This document shows, in pieces, positions 10,543 through 19,145 of a stretch of 64,000 nucleotides of DNA; within the stretch, counting starts at the first letter, position 1, and every line of letters begins with the position of its first letter. Under the pieces are notes generated by a model, which did not search any database, was not told the DNA's origin, and saw only the letters and a list, made by a program, of their open reading frames with translations. The DNA comes from Thiospirochaeta perfilievii (lineage in GTDB: Bacteria; Spirochaetota; Spirochaetia; DSM-2461). The DNA lies in NCBI RefSeq assembly GCF_008329945.1, contig NZ_CP035807.1, positions 744,001-808,000 of the forward strand. Reading direction: 5' to 3'. A program made the position numbers and the translations under genes.

Positions 10543-11408
10543 TAAACTCCTATTAACTCTTTTATATACTCTACCTTATTAAAGGGTTTAATATCATCTA
10601 ATCCCTCCCCTGTACCAATAAAATAGAAGGGTATATTTAGCCTATTACATATTGCAGGGATTATCCCTCCCTTAGCACTTGAGTCATACTTTGTTAAAAC
10701 TACACCATCAATCTTGACAGCTTCATTAAACTGTAGAGCTTGATTTAGACCATTTTGTCCAGTAGTACAATCAACTACTAATATTTTTTTATAATTTGCC
10801 TTATCAACAGCGTTTAAAACAATTTTATTTATTTTTTCCAGCTCCTTAATAAGGTTAGTTTTATTATGCATACGACCTGCTGTATCAGCTAATATTAGCT
10901 CTTCTCCCTTAGATTTAGCTGACTTTACAGTATCAAAGATAACCGCTCCTGGGTCAGCACCATGTTGCTGTGAAACAACTCTGCAATTGGTTCTCTCTCC
11001 ATGGATTTTTAACTGATCAATAGCTGCGGCTCTAAAGGTATCACCTGCACTTAAAACAATATCCTTTACACTCTCTTTAGTCTTAAAATAATGGGCTAAA
11101 CGGCCTATAGTAGTTGTTTTACCAACACCGTTTACCCCGAGAAAAAGGAAAAGATTTAGTTCCCCAGGTTTAACCTTTAAACTGTCCTCGATAACATAGT
11201 CACTTAAAATATTTCTAAGTTCTCCCTTTAATCCATCAAGGTTTTTTATACTCTTTTTTTTACACGATTCCCTTAGCTTATCAGAGATCTCCATTGAAAG
11301 CAGAGCTCCTAAATCAGATTCTACTAAAAGATCCTCCATGTTTTCAAAAAATTCTTCATCTATTTTTGCACTAAATATACTCTTAAGTCTCTGTCCAAAA
11401 CTCTTCAT
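10542..11408 (-). CDS. ftsY: Signal recognition particle receptor FtsY
   Basis: This is an SRP-type GTPase with an N domain followed by the NG core: G1 GVNGVGKTTTIGRLA, the DTFRAAA segment, DTAGRMHNK, TKYDSSAKGG and GTGEGLDDIKPF. It docks ribosome-SRP complexes at the membrane; its partner Ffh is encoded at 50065-51399. I chose the ATG at 11408 because AAAGGAG lies five bases upstream. The longer GTG frame at 11429 would run into the preceding gene and has no such site. The 288-residue product is a compact FtsY without the acidic A domain of the E. coli protein. Confidence 0.93.
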   Translation of the reverse strand: MKSFGQRLKSIFSAKIDEEFFENMEDLLVESDLGALLSMEISDKLRESCKKKSIKNLDGLKGELRNILSDYVIEDSLKVKPGELNLFLFLGVNGVGKTTTIGRLAHYFKTKESVKDIVLSAGDTFRAAAIDQLKIHGERTNCRVVSQQHGADPGAVIFDTVKSAKSKGEELILADTAGRMHNKTNLIKELEKINKIVLNAVDKANYKKILVVDCTTGQNGLNQALQFNEAVKIDGVVLTKYDSSAKGGIIPAICNRLNIPFYFIGTGEGLDDIKPFNKVEYIKELIGV

Positions 11409-11418
11409 ACTAACTCCT

Positions 11419-12369
11419 TTATTCAACACTTAATTCTGCTGCTTTTAAATATCTAAATAGATCGATAAAAAGATTTATCCCCCAAAAAAATGCATTTCCA
11501 ATTGATATATTATATACAGAACTATTTATATTATCACCCTGTGTCCCTAAAAATAGTGGTATGGCTAAAGAGAAAGAGAAAATAGCTGTATTCCTATAAA
11601 AGCGGTTCTTTTTAAGTATATAGTTGCTCTCTTTGTCTACTACTCCAGCTTTTAATTTAATTGTGCGGCTTATACTCTTTTGATCAATGATTAAAGATTT
11701 ATCTAGATACCCATCTAAGGAGATAGTTAACTTCTGGGCAAAAGAGTATTTAGGAATATCTAAAGGGGTTGTCCCCATATACCTTGAACCGTAATAGATA
11801 GAAGCACCACTAGGTAGAGTATCTAAATTAATAAAATCACTCTCTAGGGGTTTTAATTCAAATTTCATGGTTCTACTTAAATTATTATCCCCACTTGTCA
11901 TAATTTGGGTTTCATATCCCTCTTTTGAAAGTTTAATATCAAATTTATTGCCATTTAAGATGTAGCCGTTGTAGTGACCTAAGCCTTTAAACTTATTATT
12001 AATGTATATTAGGGTATCACTAGGTTCAACCTCTATTTTATACTCAACAATATTAGGAGAGATAACATACTTAATAAGCTGCTCTAATATCTCTTTTCTA
12101 TAACCTAAAATCTCCTCACTACTACCTATCCCCGACCATATATTAATTGGGTTATTATTATATCTTGAGTATAACTTAATATCTAAAAGTAGATTATCCC
12201 CTAACTCCTCTAATATACCAGTTATATAATAATCAATCTCAGACTTTTCTAGGTAGTACTCTAATTCAATCTCCTTTTTAAAAGAAAACTTGTTATCTTT
12301 TGTAGGCGAGTAGAGTATTGGTAGGGATTTGATAGGTTCTAATTTTCCAATATCCAGGCTTTGGTTTTT
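11419..12369 (-). CDS. PEGA-domain exported protein, 3' part of a frameshifted gene
   Basis: The frame is open from 12369 to the TAA at 11419, yet it contains no ATG, GTG or TTG until an internal ATG at 11901. That ATG falls between two PEGA domains (VEPSDTLIYINNKFKG upstream, LPSGASIYYGSRYMGTTPLD downstream). A start there would cut off the first domain, so this is almost certainly the continuation of the frame at 12339-12743. PEGA domains are small beta domains common on bacterial surface and periplasmic proteins. A hydrophobic pair near the C-terminus (IFSFSLAIPLFLG and IGNAFFWGINLFIDLF) may be membrane helices. Ten bases separate the stop from ftsY. Confidence 0.7.
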   Translation of the reverse strand, partial: KNQSLDIGKLEPIKSLPILYSPTKDNKFSFKKEIELEYYLEKSEIDYYITGILEELGDNLLLDIKLYSRYNNNPINIWSGIGSSEEILGYRKEILEQLIKYVISPNIVEYKIEVEPSDTLIYINNKFKGLGHYNGYILNGNKFDIKLSKEGYETQIMTSGDNNLSRTMKFELKPLESDFINLDTLPSGASIYYGSRYMGTTPLDIPKYSFAQKLTISLDGYLDKSLIIDQKSISRTIKLKAGVVDKESNYILKKNRFYRNTAIFSFSLAIPLFLGTQGDNINSSVYNISIGNAFFWGINLFIDLFRYLKAAELSVE

Positions 12370-12743
12370 TTAATATCAACCCTAAGTTTTTCAATATCTT
12401 CAACTAATTTATTATACTTTTTTTCATCTCTTTTAGTTTCAAAAAAGAGTTTATCTTTACTAATATATTTTAAACTTAACTCCTGCTGTAGTTCAGTTAT
12501 TCTATTTCTAACAATCATTTTGTGTACTTCTTTAGACTCAACATCATCTAAAAAGTGGTACAATTCAGTATCTATATTATCCCTAAAATATGTTGGAATA
12601 ATATTTAATAGAATCTTATTACTAAGGGACAAATTTTTGCCTTCTAAAGCTCCCCACTCTACACTCCAGGATTTTTTTACACTCTCATCAGCATTTATTA
12701 TAAATATAACTTGAACCAGTAGAATAAGAAGATATTTTTTCAA
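12339..12743 (-). CDS. PEGA-domain exported protein, 5' part of a frameshifted gene
   Basis: This 134-codon frame supplies a signal peptide (MKKYLLILLVQVIFIINA) and a charged helical segment, then stops at 12339. A run of seven A (12365-12371 on this strand) lies near its end, and the -1 frame continues without a start codon into two PEGA domains (11419-12369). Adding one A would give a single protein of about 440 residues: signal, helical region, two PEGA domains and a possible membrane hairpin. The start overlaps the response-regulator stop by four bases. The break may be a sequence error, a mutation or slippage. Confidence 0.7.
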   Translation of the reverse strand: MKKYLLILLVQVIFIINADESVKKSWSVEWGALEGKNLSLSNKILLNIIPTYFRDNIDTELYHFLDDVESKEVHKMIVRNRITELQQELSLKYISKDKLFFETKRDEKKYNKLVEDIEKLRVDIKKTKAWILEN

Positions 12744-13099
12744 AGTATAGCTTTCTCTAAGGCTGATAATATTCGCTCTTTTCTAAAGGGTTTAACAACA
12801 AAATCCTTTGCTCCAAGGGAAATTGCATTAACAATATTCTCCTGATCTCCTAGAGAAGAACACATAATAATTATTGCCTCTTTATTAATTTTCTTAATCC
12901 GCTTTAATGTCTCAATCCCATCTAAAACGGGCATATTAATATCTAATAAAACAACATCAGGTTTTACAGCCTTATACATAGCTAGAGCTTGGGCTCCATC
13001 AGAGGCCTCCCCAACAACACCAAAATCACCTGCAATGAGTATATCCTTAATAACGGACCTTATAAATGGAATATCATCTACTATTAAAACTCGTCTCAT
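12740..13099 (-). CDS. CheY-like single-domain response regulator
   Basis: This 119-residue protein is one complete receiver domain with no output domain. The acidic pair is D8/D9 (VDD), the phospho-acceptor D53 lies in LLDINMP, the switch hydroxyl is S81 and the lysine is K103 (VKPF). It should relay phosphate from a histidine kinase to a protein target. CheY-type motility control is possible, but no chemotaxis genes are nearby, so the partner is unknown. It overlaps prfB and the PEGA gene by four bases each (ATGA), so the three are translationally coupled. Confidence 0.88.
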   Translation of the reverse strand: MRRVLIVDDIPFIRSVIKDILIAGDFGVVGEASDGAQALAMYKAVKPDVVLLDINMPVLDGIETLKRIKKINKEAIIIMCSSLGDQENIVNAISLGAKDFVVKPFRKERILSALEKAIL

Positions 13100-14194
13100 A
13101 GTCCTGCATTAAACCTCAAATAACTCTCTATAAATGGATCAAGATCCCCATCCATGACTCCGTTAATGTTTGAAGTCTCGTGTCTTGTTCTTAAATCCTT
13201 AACCATTCTATAGGGCTGAAATACATAACTACGTATTTGACTACCCCAACCTATATCATGCTTTTCTGCAGAGTTTTCAGCATTTTTAGCATCTTGTATC
13301 TGTTTATAATACTCATAAAGTCTAGATTTTAATACCTTCATTGCTAGTTCTCTATTCTTTAATTGACTTCTTTCATTTTGACATTGTACAACAATTCCCG
13401 ACTCAAAATGAGTTAATCTTACTGCACTGGAAGTTTTATTAACATGCTGACCACCTGCCCCTGATGCCCTATAGGTATCGACTCTAATGTCATCAGGTTT
13501 TATATCCACAGTTATACTGTCATCTATTACAGGGGATACATATACAGAGGCAAAAGATGTATGTCTTCTTGCATTTGAATCAAAGGGAGATATTCGGACT
13601 AAACGATGAACACCTGTCTCTCCTTTTAACATCCCAAAGGCGTAATCCCCTTTAACCTCAAGGGATACGGATTTAATACCACCTTCTGCATCCTGCATCT
13701 CTATTATTGAGTATGTAAAGTTACTTTTTTCTATCCAACGAAAGTACATTCTATACAACATGTTTGCCCAATCACAGGCTTCAGTTCCCCCTGCTCCAGA
13801 GTGAATTGTAATATAGGCACCTGCGGGGTCTGCCTCATCCCCCATTAATTCTAGAACTGTTAACTTCTCATAGGTAGCATTTAGTTGGGATAGAGAACTC
13901 TCTATCTCTTCAAAATAGGATTCTTCACCCTCTTCTATGGCAAGCTCATACAAACCTTTAAGATCATCCATAACATGAACTAACTCTTCCCATGGCTCAT
14001 ATAACCCTTTAAGTTGATTCATCTTGGACATCTTAGACTCTGCCTGTTCCCTATCATTCCAGAAATCCGGAGCACCAGAGAGTAGTTCTATCTCCTTAAC
14101 TTCCTTTTTTATAGTTGTAGCGTCAAAGACGCCTCCATGAGTCTTGGATTTTATTATATAAACTTTTTATTTGTGGATTTAAATCTTCTAACAT
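13096..14194 (-). CDS. prfB: Peptide chain release factor 2, programmed +1 frameshift
   Basis: RF2 ends translation at UGA and UAA. The reading begins at ATG 14194 (AAGGGA upstream), runs 23 codons to an in-frame TGA at 14125-14123, and must shift +1 at CTT-TGA-C to continue from GAC at 14124. The shifted frame gives the remaining 342 residues, for 365 in all, the usual RF2 length. The stop-codon recognition tripeptide SPF is present (RISPFDSNARRH), as is the catalytic GGQ (ASGAGGQHVNKT). The gene is coupled to the Cas2-like gene two bases upstream and to the response regulator downstream. Reading from an internal ATG would lose the first 54 residues. Confidence 0.96.
14122..14138 (-). promoter_or_regulatory. 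RF2 autoregulatory +1 frameshift site
   Basis: On the minus strand the site reads GGAGGCGTCTTTGAC. A Shine-Dalgarno-like GGAGG lies three bases before the CTT codon, directly followed by TGA C. This is the canonical prfB recoding signal. When RF2 is scarce the ribosome pauses at TGA and slips +1 on CTT, so RF2 controls its own synthesis. Frames on both sides were checked codon by codon. Confidence 0.95.
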
Positions 14195-14196
14195 AT

Positions 14197-14487
14197 TTAT
14201 CCCTTAATTATTGATTTATCTAGTATTATTTTCTTTTTCCATCTCTTTTCATGTAGATAGGAAATAACTAATTTATGATCTAATGGGTACTGATATAGTC
14301 TAACTTTATCAAAGGCGTCACAGTGTCTATCAATCTCTAATTTTAATTTAGAGACACTATTATCACCAATTGAGTTCATCTCGTAGGTATCTGTTTGAAC
14401 CCTATTAAATCCATACTGCATTAATATGGAATCAACAACCTTTCTACTATTATCGCTATTAAAATCACAAACTATTGATACATACAT
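14197..14487 (-). CDS. Orphan Cas2-like small protein
   Basis: This 96-residue protein has the start and spacing of a Cas2 ferredoxin-like fold: beta strand MYVSIVCDFN with an acidic residue, then a helix (SRKVVDSILMQYGF), then NRVQTDTYEMN, and a later strand-helix pattern (FDKVRLYQY). Cas2 proteins begin MYVxVxYDxxxxxRRxxVxxxLxxYGxxRVQxSVFE. There is no cas1 and no repeat array in the window. The gene lies two bases before prfB, whose Shine-Dalgarno sequence is inside its last codons. It may belong to the wider Cas2/VapD-like nuclease group or be a structural relative with another role. Start: ATG 14487, without a Shine-Dalgarno sequence. Confidence 0.6.
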   Translation of the reverse strand: MYVSIVCDFNSDNSRKVVDSILMQYGFNRVQTDTYEMNSIGDNSVSKLKLEIDRHCDAFDKVRLYQYPLDHKLVISYLHEKRWKKKIILDKSIIKG

Positions 14488-14493
14488 AAATAC

Positions 14494-14523
14494 AATCTAT
14501 TTTAAAAAGTAGTACTATGTCAA
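14494..14523 (-). promoter_or_regulatory. Sigma70-type promoter of the Cas2-like/prfB operon, leaderless geometry
   Basis: The minus strand carries TTGACA (14523-14518), an 18-base spacer and TAGATT (14499-14494). The hexamer ends six bases before the ATG at 14487, so transcription would start at about the A of ATG. No Shine-Dalgarno sequence is present. The -35 lies immediately after the stop of the GH57 gene. Confidence 0.6.
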
Positions 14524-14540
14524 ACATTAATATTAAAAAA

Positions 14541-16547
14541 CTAACTAAGAGATAGATTAATTGCTAAAGTCCACACCTTGTTAGGCCCGATTTTAATATC
14601 CCACTGGGGTAGAAATGTCGTAAACTGGTAAAGATCTAATAACTCACCATCCTTCATTGATTTTGAATATTGGGGTATCGACCAAAATTTTGATGTTTCA
14701 TTGGAAAATGATAAATTTACTGTTACATTATCACTCTTATCTTCTATTATAAGATTATTAATATTTTTTGTTTTTGTTATTTTATCTAATAAAAAATACT
14801 CTTTATCAGATGATAGTGAAGGAATCTCTTTTTTTTCTATACCACTTAAGGAAAGATTAAATTCTGGGGAGAATGTAGTCTCAAGGGGAAGTTCATCATG
14901 GTTTTCAATATTGTAAGTTAAAACTAACCCCTTTTTATTAAAAAGATATTTTTTTTGTATAGATACATTGTGTTTAGACCCAGAACAGTTTACTAATCCC
15001 TTAGCTAATAAAACAATATATTTACTCTCCCTATTTAAACTATCATAGTCGTAAACACCATCAATAAAATTTCCTAATTCATTATACTCGTTCTTAAGAA
15101 AATTCTCTGGAGTAATACTCGATTCTAAAAAATGATCATGGAACATTTTTCTAGGATAACTATCATACCCATATGGGTTATTATCATCTGTATGATAGGA
15201 CTCTTCTACCCGTTGTACTGTTGATAGTAGGTTTAGATTACTCTTAAAAAAATCAAGCTCAAAAATAATACCACCGTTAGCTGAGATATAAGAGTTATAA
15301 TTATCACCCTGATATAGGGCCTCTTTTTTTCCATCTAAATTAATATCTATATGGCTTATTCCAGCTTTAAAAATACCCTTCTCTCTTGTGCTAAGTTCAG
15401 CCTCTAGTAGAAACTTATAAGTTCGAGATCTTAATTTTTTATCGTATATTCCAAGATGGGAACCGTGCCAGTAGACGTAGTGAGACTGGGTTCTCCACAG
15501 CTCTTCCCTTGCGGTTTTCTTTCTAGAACGATCACCCTTTATCTGGTTTACAAGAAGACTTATATATGTCATTTTTGAATATATTAGAGAGGAGTCATAG
15601 TATCTAGCTATAAACTGCTTAAAAAAACCACTATTTATCCAGTGGGATACATCCCCTAGGGCTCCTAAGTGTCTTGTTAACCGATTTAACTCTTTTTGAG
15701 ATATTAAAGGTAGAGGTTTATTTCTCATACCATTTATTGAATATTGGGGAAAATAGACCCTATCTAAACTACCTTGAATCTGTTTTACATACTTCCCTGT
15801 ATTAATCGTATCTATCCAACTACTATTCTCTTCTAAAAGTGAGTTAAACTCTTCTAACCAACTCTTGATCCCTTTTGAATCTAACTCTAGGCTGTTTAGA
15901 TACTCCCCTTTGAACAAAATTGTAAAAACACCATCTAAATGGGAATTCTCCTGTAAATAATCAATTAGTTCCTGGGGATTACTTCTTAGATACATATTTG
16001 TTAGTTTTGAGTTAATAGGAATAACTGTAATTATCTTTCCTTGATCCTCAGTTATAACAGGCCTACACAACTTTTCATCTAAAATACCACTTGCTTTAAA
16101 CTGGTTATCATCTAAAAATATATATTCAAAACCACAAGTTTTAAGACTTGAAACCAGGGATGAGTCCCAAACATTTTCTGCAAGAAAACATCCCCTAGGT
16201 TTTTTACTAAAATTCTTTCTTATATAAGTTGTAAGTTTCTCCATTTGACCAACACGGTCAGTAATTGGAAGCAGGGTTTGAGCTGGATCGTAATATCCAC
16301 CACTTAACATTTCCACCTGTTTAGAATTTACCATCTCTTGTACTACAGATAAAAATTCAGGATGAGAATTTTCGATCCACTCAAGAAGTGCCCCATTATA
16401 ATAAAGTGATAACTTTATACTAGGGCTATTATAAAGGGTAGTGAGAAAAGTCTTATAAGCCCTTTGATAAAACTCTTCAACTACAGAGTTCTCTTCTTCA
16501 GGAGGTTGACTATTATATATACCTAAAATTAACTTAACTTTCCCCAT
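14541..16547 (-). CDS. GH57-family glucanotransferase-like protein with degenerate catalytic motifs
   Basis: This 668-residue protein has the length and layout of the Thermococcus-type GH57 4-alpha-glucanotransferase/amylase group. The nucleophile region GCFLAENVWDSSLV keeps a glutamate at E124, very near the position of the known nucleophile. However, the N-terminal histidine motif (normally HxHQP) reads IYNSQPP, and the acid motif (normally DDGE) reads LFKGE at 211-215, so both the metal/substrate histidines and the catalytic aspartate appear lost. It may be a carbohydrate-binding or regulatory relative rather than an enzyme. It begins nine bases after rnfB, with AAAAGGGA upstream, so it is likely in the rnf operon. 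Confidence 0.7.
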   Translation of the reverse strand: MGKVKLILGIYNSQPPEEENSVVEEFYQRAYKTFLTTLYNSPSIKLSLYYNGALLEWIENSHPEFLSVVQEMVNSKQVEMLSGGYYDPAQTLLPITDRVGQMEKLTTYIRKNFSKKPRGCFLAENVWDSSLVSSLKTCGFEYIFLDDNQFKASGILDEKLCRPVITEDQGKIITVIPINSKLTNMYLRSNPQELIDYLQENSHLDGVFTILFKGEYLNSLELDSKGIKSWLEEFNSLLEENSSWIDTINTGKYVKQIQGSLDRVYFPQYSINGMRNKPLPLISQKELNRLTRHLGALGDVSHWINSGFFKQFIARYYDSSLIYSKMTYISLLVNQIKGDRSRKKTAREELWRTQSHYVYWHGSHLGIYDKKLRSRTYKFLLEAELSTREKGIFKAGISHIDINLDGKKEALYQGDNYNSYISANGGIIFELDFFKSNLNLLSTVQRVEESYHTDDNNPYGYDSYPRKMFHDHFLESSITPENFLKNEYNELGNFIDGVYDYDSLNRESKYIVLLAKGLVNCSGSKHNVSIQKKYLFNKKGLVLTYNIENHDELPLETTFSPEFNLSLSGIEKKEIPSLSSDKEYFLLDKITKTKNINNLIIEDKSDNVTVNLSFSNETSKFWSIPQYSKSMKDGELLDLYQFTTFLPQWDIKIGPNKVWTLAINLSLS

Positions 16548-16556
16548 TCCCTTTTA

Positions 16557-17372
16557 TTAAATGTTCCCTTTCTTTTCTTTGTATGGATGTATAATACATT
16601 TAACCGGACAAGCTTTTTCAACTTCTGTACGGTCACTATCAATGGTATAATCAACACTGGATAGATTTTTGTCAACTACAAAACCAGCTTCTGGGAATTT
16701 TCTTACACAAATCGAACATGCAATACAACCTACAGAACATTTTGACTTAACAGCTTTTCCCTTCTCCTGAGAAGAACATGCTACAATATAGTCAGCTGAG
16801 TATGGGATCATTTTTATAACGTTTGTTGGACAAATATCAACACATTTTTCACATCCAACACACTTATTCTTATCTACCCAAATTAAATTCTCTTCATCTC
16901 TGTAAATTGCATCAACAGGACAAACAGCCATACAGCTACCATCACCTAAACAACCAAATTTACATAGTTTATCACCACTATAAAGCTGATATTTAGCGTT
17001 ACAATCACCGATACCATCATATTTAAATTGATCCTTGGAAGTACCTTGACCACCTCTACAGTGAACCTGGGCAACCATTCTTTTTACACCATCTGTCTTT
17101 ACACCTAGCTGAGCTGAAATTTTATCTAATAAATCAGGCCCACCTGGAGTACATTTATTAATCGCTTCACCACTATTAATAACTGCATTTGCATATCCTG
17201 AACAACCAGAATAACCACACGCTCCACAATTATACTGAGGTAATATTTCTTCTAAATTCTTTACTCTTAAATCTTCTTCAACCTTTAATTTATCAGATGC
17301 TAAGGATAATACTGCTCCTAAAATCCCACCGATAAAACCAATTGAAACAATTGCAATTAGTATATTTAACAT
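16557..17372 (-). CDS. rnfB: Rnf complex subunit RnfB, iron-sulfur protein
   Basis: This 271-residue protein has an N-terminal membrane anchor (ILIAIVSIGFIGGILGAVLS), a four-cysteine Fe-S domain (NCGACGYSGC through KCTPGG), and several ferredoxin-type clusters: CKFGCLGDGSCMAVCP, CVGCEKCVDICP and CSVGCIACSICVRKFP. RnfB receives electrons from reduced ferredoxin and passes them into the Na+/H+-pumping Rnf complex. It is the last rnf gene in the order C-D-G-E-A-B, two bases after rnfA, and is followed closely by the GH57-like gene. Confidence 0.95.
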   Translation of the reverse strand: MLNILIAIVSIGFIGGILGAVLSLASDKLKVEEDLRVKNLEEILPQYNCGACGYSGCSGYANAVINSGEAINKCTPGGPDLLDKISAQLGVKTDGVKRMVAQVHCRGGQGTSKDQFKYDGIGDCNAKYQLYSGDKLCKFGCLGDGSCMAVCPVDAIYRDEENLIWVDKNKCVGCEKCVDICPTNVIKMIPYSADYIVACSSQEKGKAVKSKCSVGCIACSICVRKFPEAGFVVDKNLSSVDYTIDSDRTEVEKACPVKCIIHPYKEKKGNI

Positions 17373-17374
17373 AT

Positions 17375-17980
17375 CTACCCTACCAAATTCATTAACAACG
17401 CTTTATCAAAAGCCATAAATGCCATAGCCATTAAACCTGCAGAAATAAAGGCTATTGGAACACCTCTAAAACCCTTAGGAACCCACTCAATCTCTAGCTG
17501 TTCTCTTATTGCTGACATAAGTAAAATAGCAACAAGAAATCCTATCCCCGCCGAAAACCCAGCTAAGACACTGTTAAAAAGTGATAACTTTTCAACTTCA
17601 ACAACCAATAAAGCGATACCCATTACAGCACAGTTTGTTGTTATTAGTGGAAGATATATACCTAAAGCTCTATAAAGTGCAGGTGAGTTCTTTTTTACAA
17701 ACATCTCTACAAACTGAACTAAAGAGGCTATTACTAAAATAAATAGTATTATCTTTAAATACTCTAAACCTGCAGGAACTAATAACCAGTTATACAACAT
17801 CCATGTAAACATTGTTGCTAATGTCATTACAAAAGTTACCGCAAAACCCATACCAACAGCAGATTCACTATTTTTTGAAACACCAATAAAAGGACATAAG
17901 CCTAAAAATTGAGTCAATATTACATTACTTACAAGAACGTAAGCAACAACTATACCAATAATATCTGTCAAAACTTCCAT
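17375..17980 (-). CDS. rnfA: Rnf complex subunit RnfA, integral membrane protein
   Basis: This 201-residue polytopic protein has about six membrane helices. It matches the RnfA/NqrE family: NVILTQFLGLCPFIGVSKN near the N-terminus and LYLPLITTNCAVMGIAL in the middle, each carrying one of the conserved cysteines that hold the membrane Fe-S centre between RnfA and RnfE. It is the sister of the adjacent RnfE. Its ATG overlaps the rnfE stop by one base. Confidence 0.95.
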   Translation of the reverse strand: MEVLTDIIGIVVAYVLVSNVILTQFLGLCPFIGVSKNSESAVGMGFAVTFVMTLATMFTWMLYNWLLVPAGLEYLKIILFILVIASLVQFVEMFVKKNSPALYRALGIYLPLITTNCAVMGIALLVVEVEKLSLFNSVLAGFSAGIGFLVAILLMSAIREQLEIEWVPKGFRGVPIAFISAGLMAMAFMAFDKALLMNLVG

Positions 17981-18591
17981 TATTTATTCCCCTTACTAAT
18001 TCCATCAAATAGAGCCTTAAAATAACCCATAACTATAAGAGCTCCAGCAGGAAATGCAAAAACTCTAATTGGATTTTCATTAAGAGCACCTAACTTAATA
18101 CGAACTAAGGTTTCACCCTGTTCAAAAAGTGTAATTTGACCCGATCCAAGAACTTCCCTTACAAAAGCTATTGCAATCAATGCAATTGTAAAACCAATAC
18201 CCATACCTAAACCGTCTAAAACAGAGTCTAATGGTTTGTTCTTACTTGCAAAAGCTTCGGCTCTACCTAAAATAACACAGTTTACTACAATAAGAGGGAT
18301 AAAAATTCCTAAACTTGCAGCTAATGAGGGTAAATAAGCCTTCATTAGTAACTCTACAATTGTAACAAATGCAGCTATAACAACTATATAAGCTGGAATA
18401 TGAACCTCATCTGGGATGAAATTACGTAAAAGAGATATAATTAAATTAGAACATACTAATACAAAAATAACACCAAAACCCATACCAATAGCGTTCCAAA
18501 CCATAGATGTAACAGCTAGGGCTGGACATAGACCAAGGGCTATAGCAAAAACAGGATTTTCTTTAAAAATACCTTTTGTTAAAATTTTCAT
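17980..18591 (-). CDS. rnfE: Rnf complex subunit RnfE, integral membrane protein
   Basis: This 203-residue polytopic protein is of the RnfE/NqrD family. It starts with a short cytoplasmic segment (MKILTKGIFKENPVF), followed by LGLCPALAVT and FIPLIVVNCVILGRAEAFA, each with a conserved cysteine. RnfE and RnfA form an inverted pair in the membrane core of the ion-pumping complex. Its start overlaps rnfG by four bases and its stop touches rnfA. Confidence 0.95.
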   Translation of the reverse strand: MKILTKGIFKENPVFAIALGLCPALAVTSMVWNAIGMGFGVIFVLVCSNLIISLLRNFIPDEVHIPAYIVVIAAFVTIVELLMKAYLPSLAASLGIFIPLIVVNCVILGRAEAFASKNKPLDSVLDGLGMGIGFTIALIAIAFVREVLGSGQITLFEQGETLVRIKLGALNENPIRVFAFPAGALIVMGYFKALFDGISKGNK

Positions 18592-19145
18592 TTAAGTCCT
18601 CCCTTTACAAAGTCACTACCATTTTTCAGAGCACTAGAAACACCCATAAATGTTATAGTTGCTCCAGAGACAGTATCAACCTCTTCCTCAACTTGGTAAC
18701 TAAATAGGGGAATTGGATTATCACGACCACCACGACCAATAAACTTTCTCATATAGTCAGGTTTTTCTGCTTTTTTACCAAAACCAGGAGTCTCTGAGTT
18801 CTCCATTAAAACAGAACCGATTAAACTACCGTCTAATTTATAAGAAGCCATAACAGTCATCATTCCACCGTAACCCTTAGCCTTTAAGTATAGTATATAA
18901 CCAATAGTTTCAATATCTTTTTCAATTAAATAGTAGGATGAAACAGTGCTGTTATCTTGAACAATCACCTCTTTATTTGGATCAGCGTAACCACTTTCAA
19001 CTAGATCACTAAGAGCCTTAGCCTTAGCTTCATCTTCAAGTTTTTTAATCTCAGGAGCTGTAAATGCATTAACTACACCTAAAGCAAAAGCTGCTGCAGC
19101 GCAAATTACAAGTAATTTTAGAGCCATATTTAAAGTTTTATTCAT
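18588..19145 (-). CDS. rnfG: Rnf complex subunit RnfG, covalent FMN protein
   Basis: RnfG carries covalently bound FMN on a threonine in the SGAT motif, seen here as VDTVSGATITFMGV near the C-terminus. One N-terminal membrane helix precedes a periplasmic flavin domain. I place the start at ATG 19145 (MNKTLNMALKLLVICAAAA) because AAGGAG lies seven bases upstream. A longer frame to 19172 exists but would overlap rnfD by 35 bases. The chosen start overlaps the rnfD stop by eight bases. Confidence 0.92.
   Translation of the reverse strand: MNKTLNMALKLLVICAAAAFALGVVNAFTAPEIKKLEDEAKAKALSDLVESGYADPNKEVIVQDNSTVSSYYLIEKDIETIGYILYLKAKGYGGMMTVMASYKLDGSLIGSVLMENSETPGFGKKAEKPDYMRKFIGRGGRDNPIPLFSYQVEEEVDTVSGATITFMGVSSALKNGSDFVKGGLK

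Noticed and set aside
12361-12714. 117-codon plus-strand frame over the PEGA gene
   Set aside because: Opposite-strand shadow with low-complexity serine/leucine content and no ribosome-binding site.
14197-14541. CRISPR locus near the Cas2-like gene
   Set aside because: No direct repeats with spacers and no cas1 or effector genes are seen in the window.
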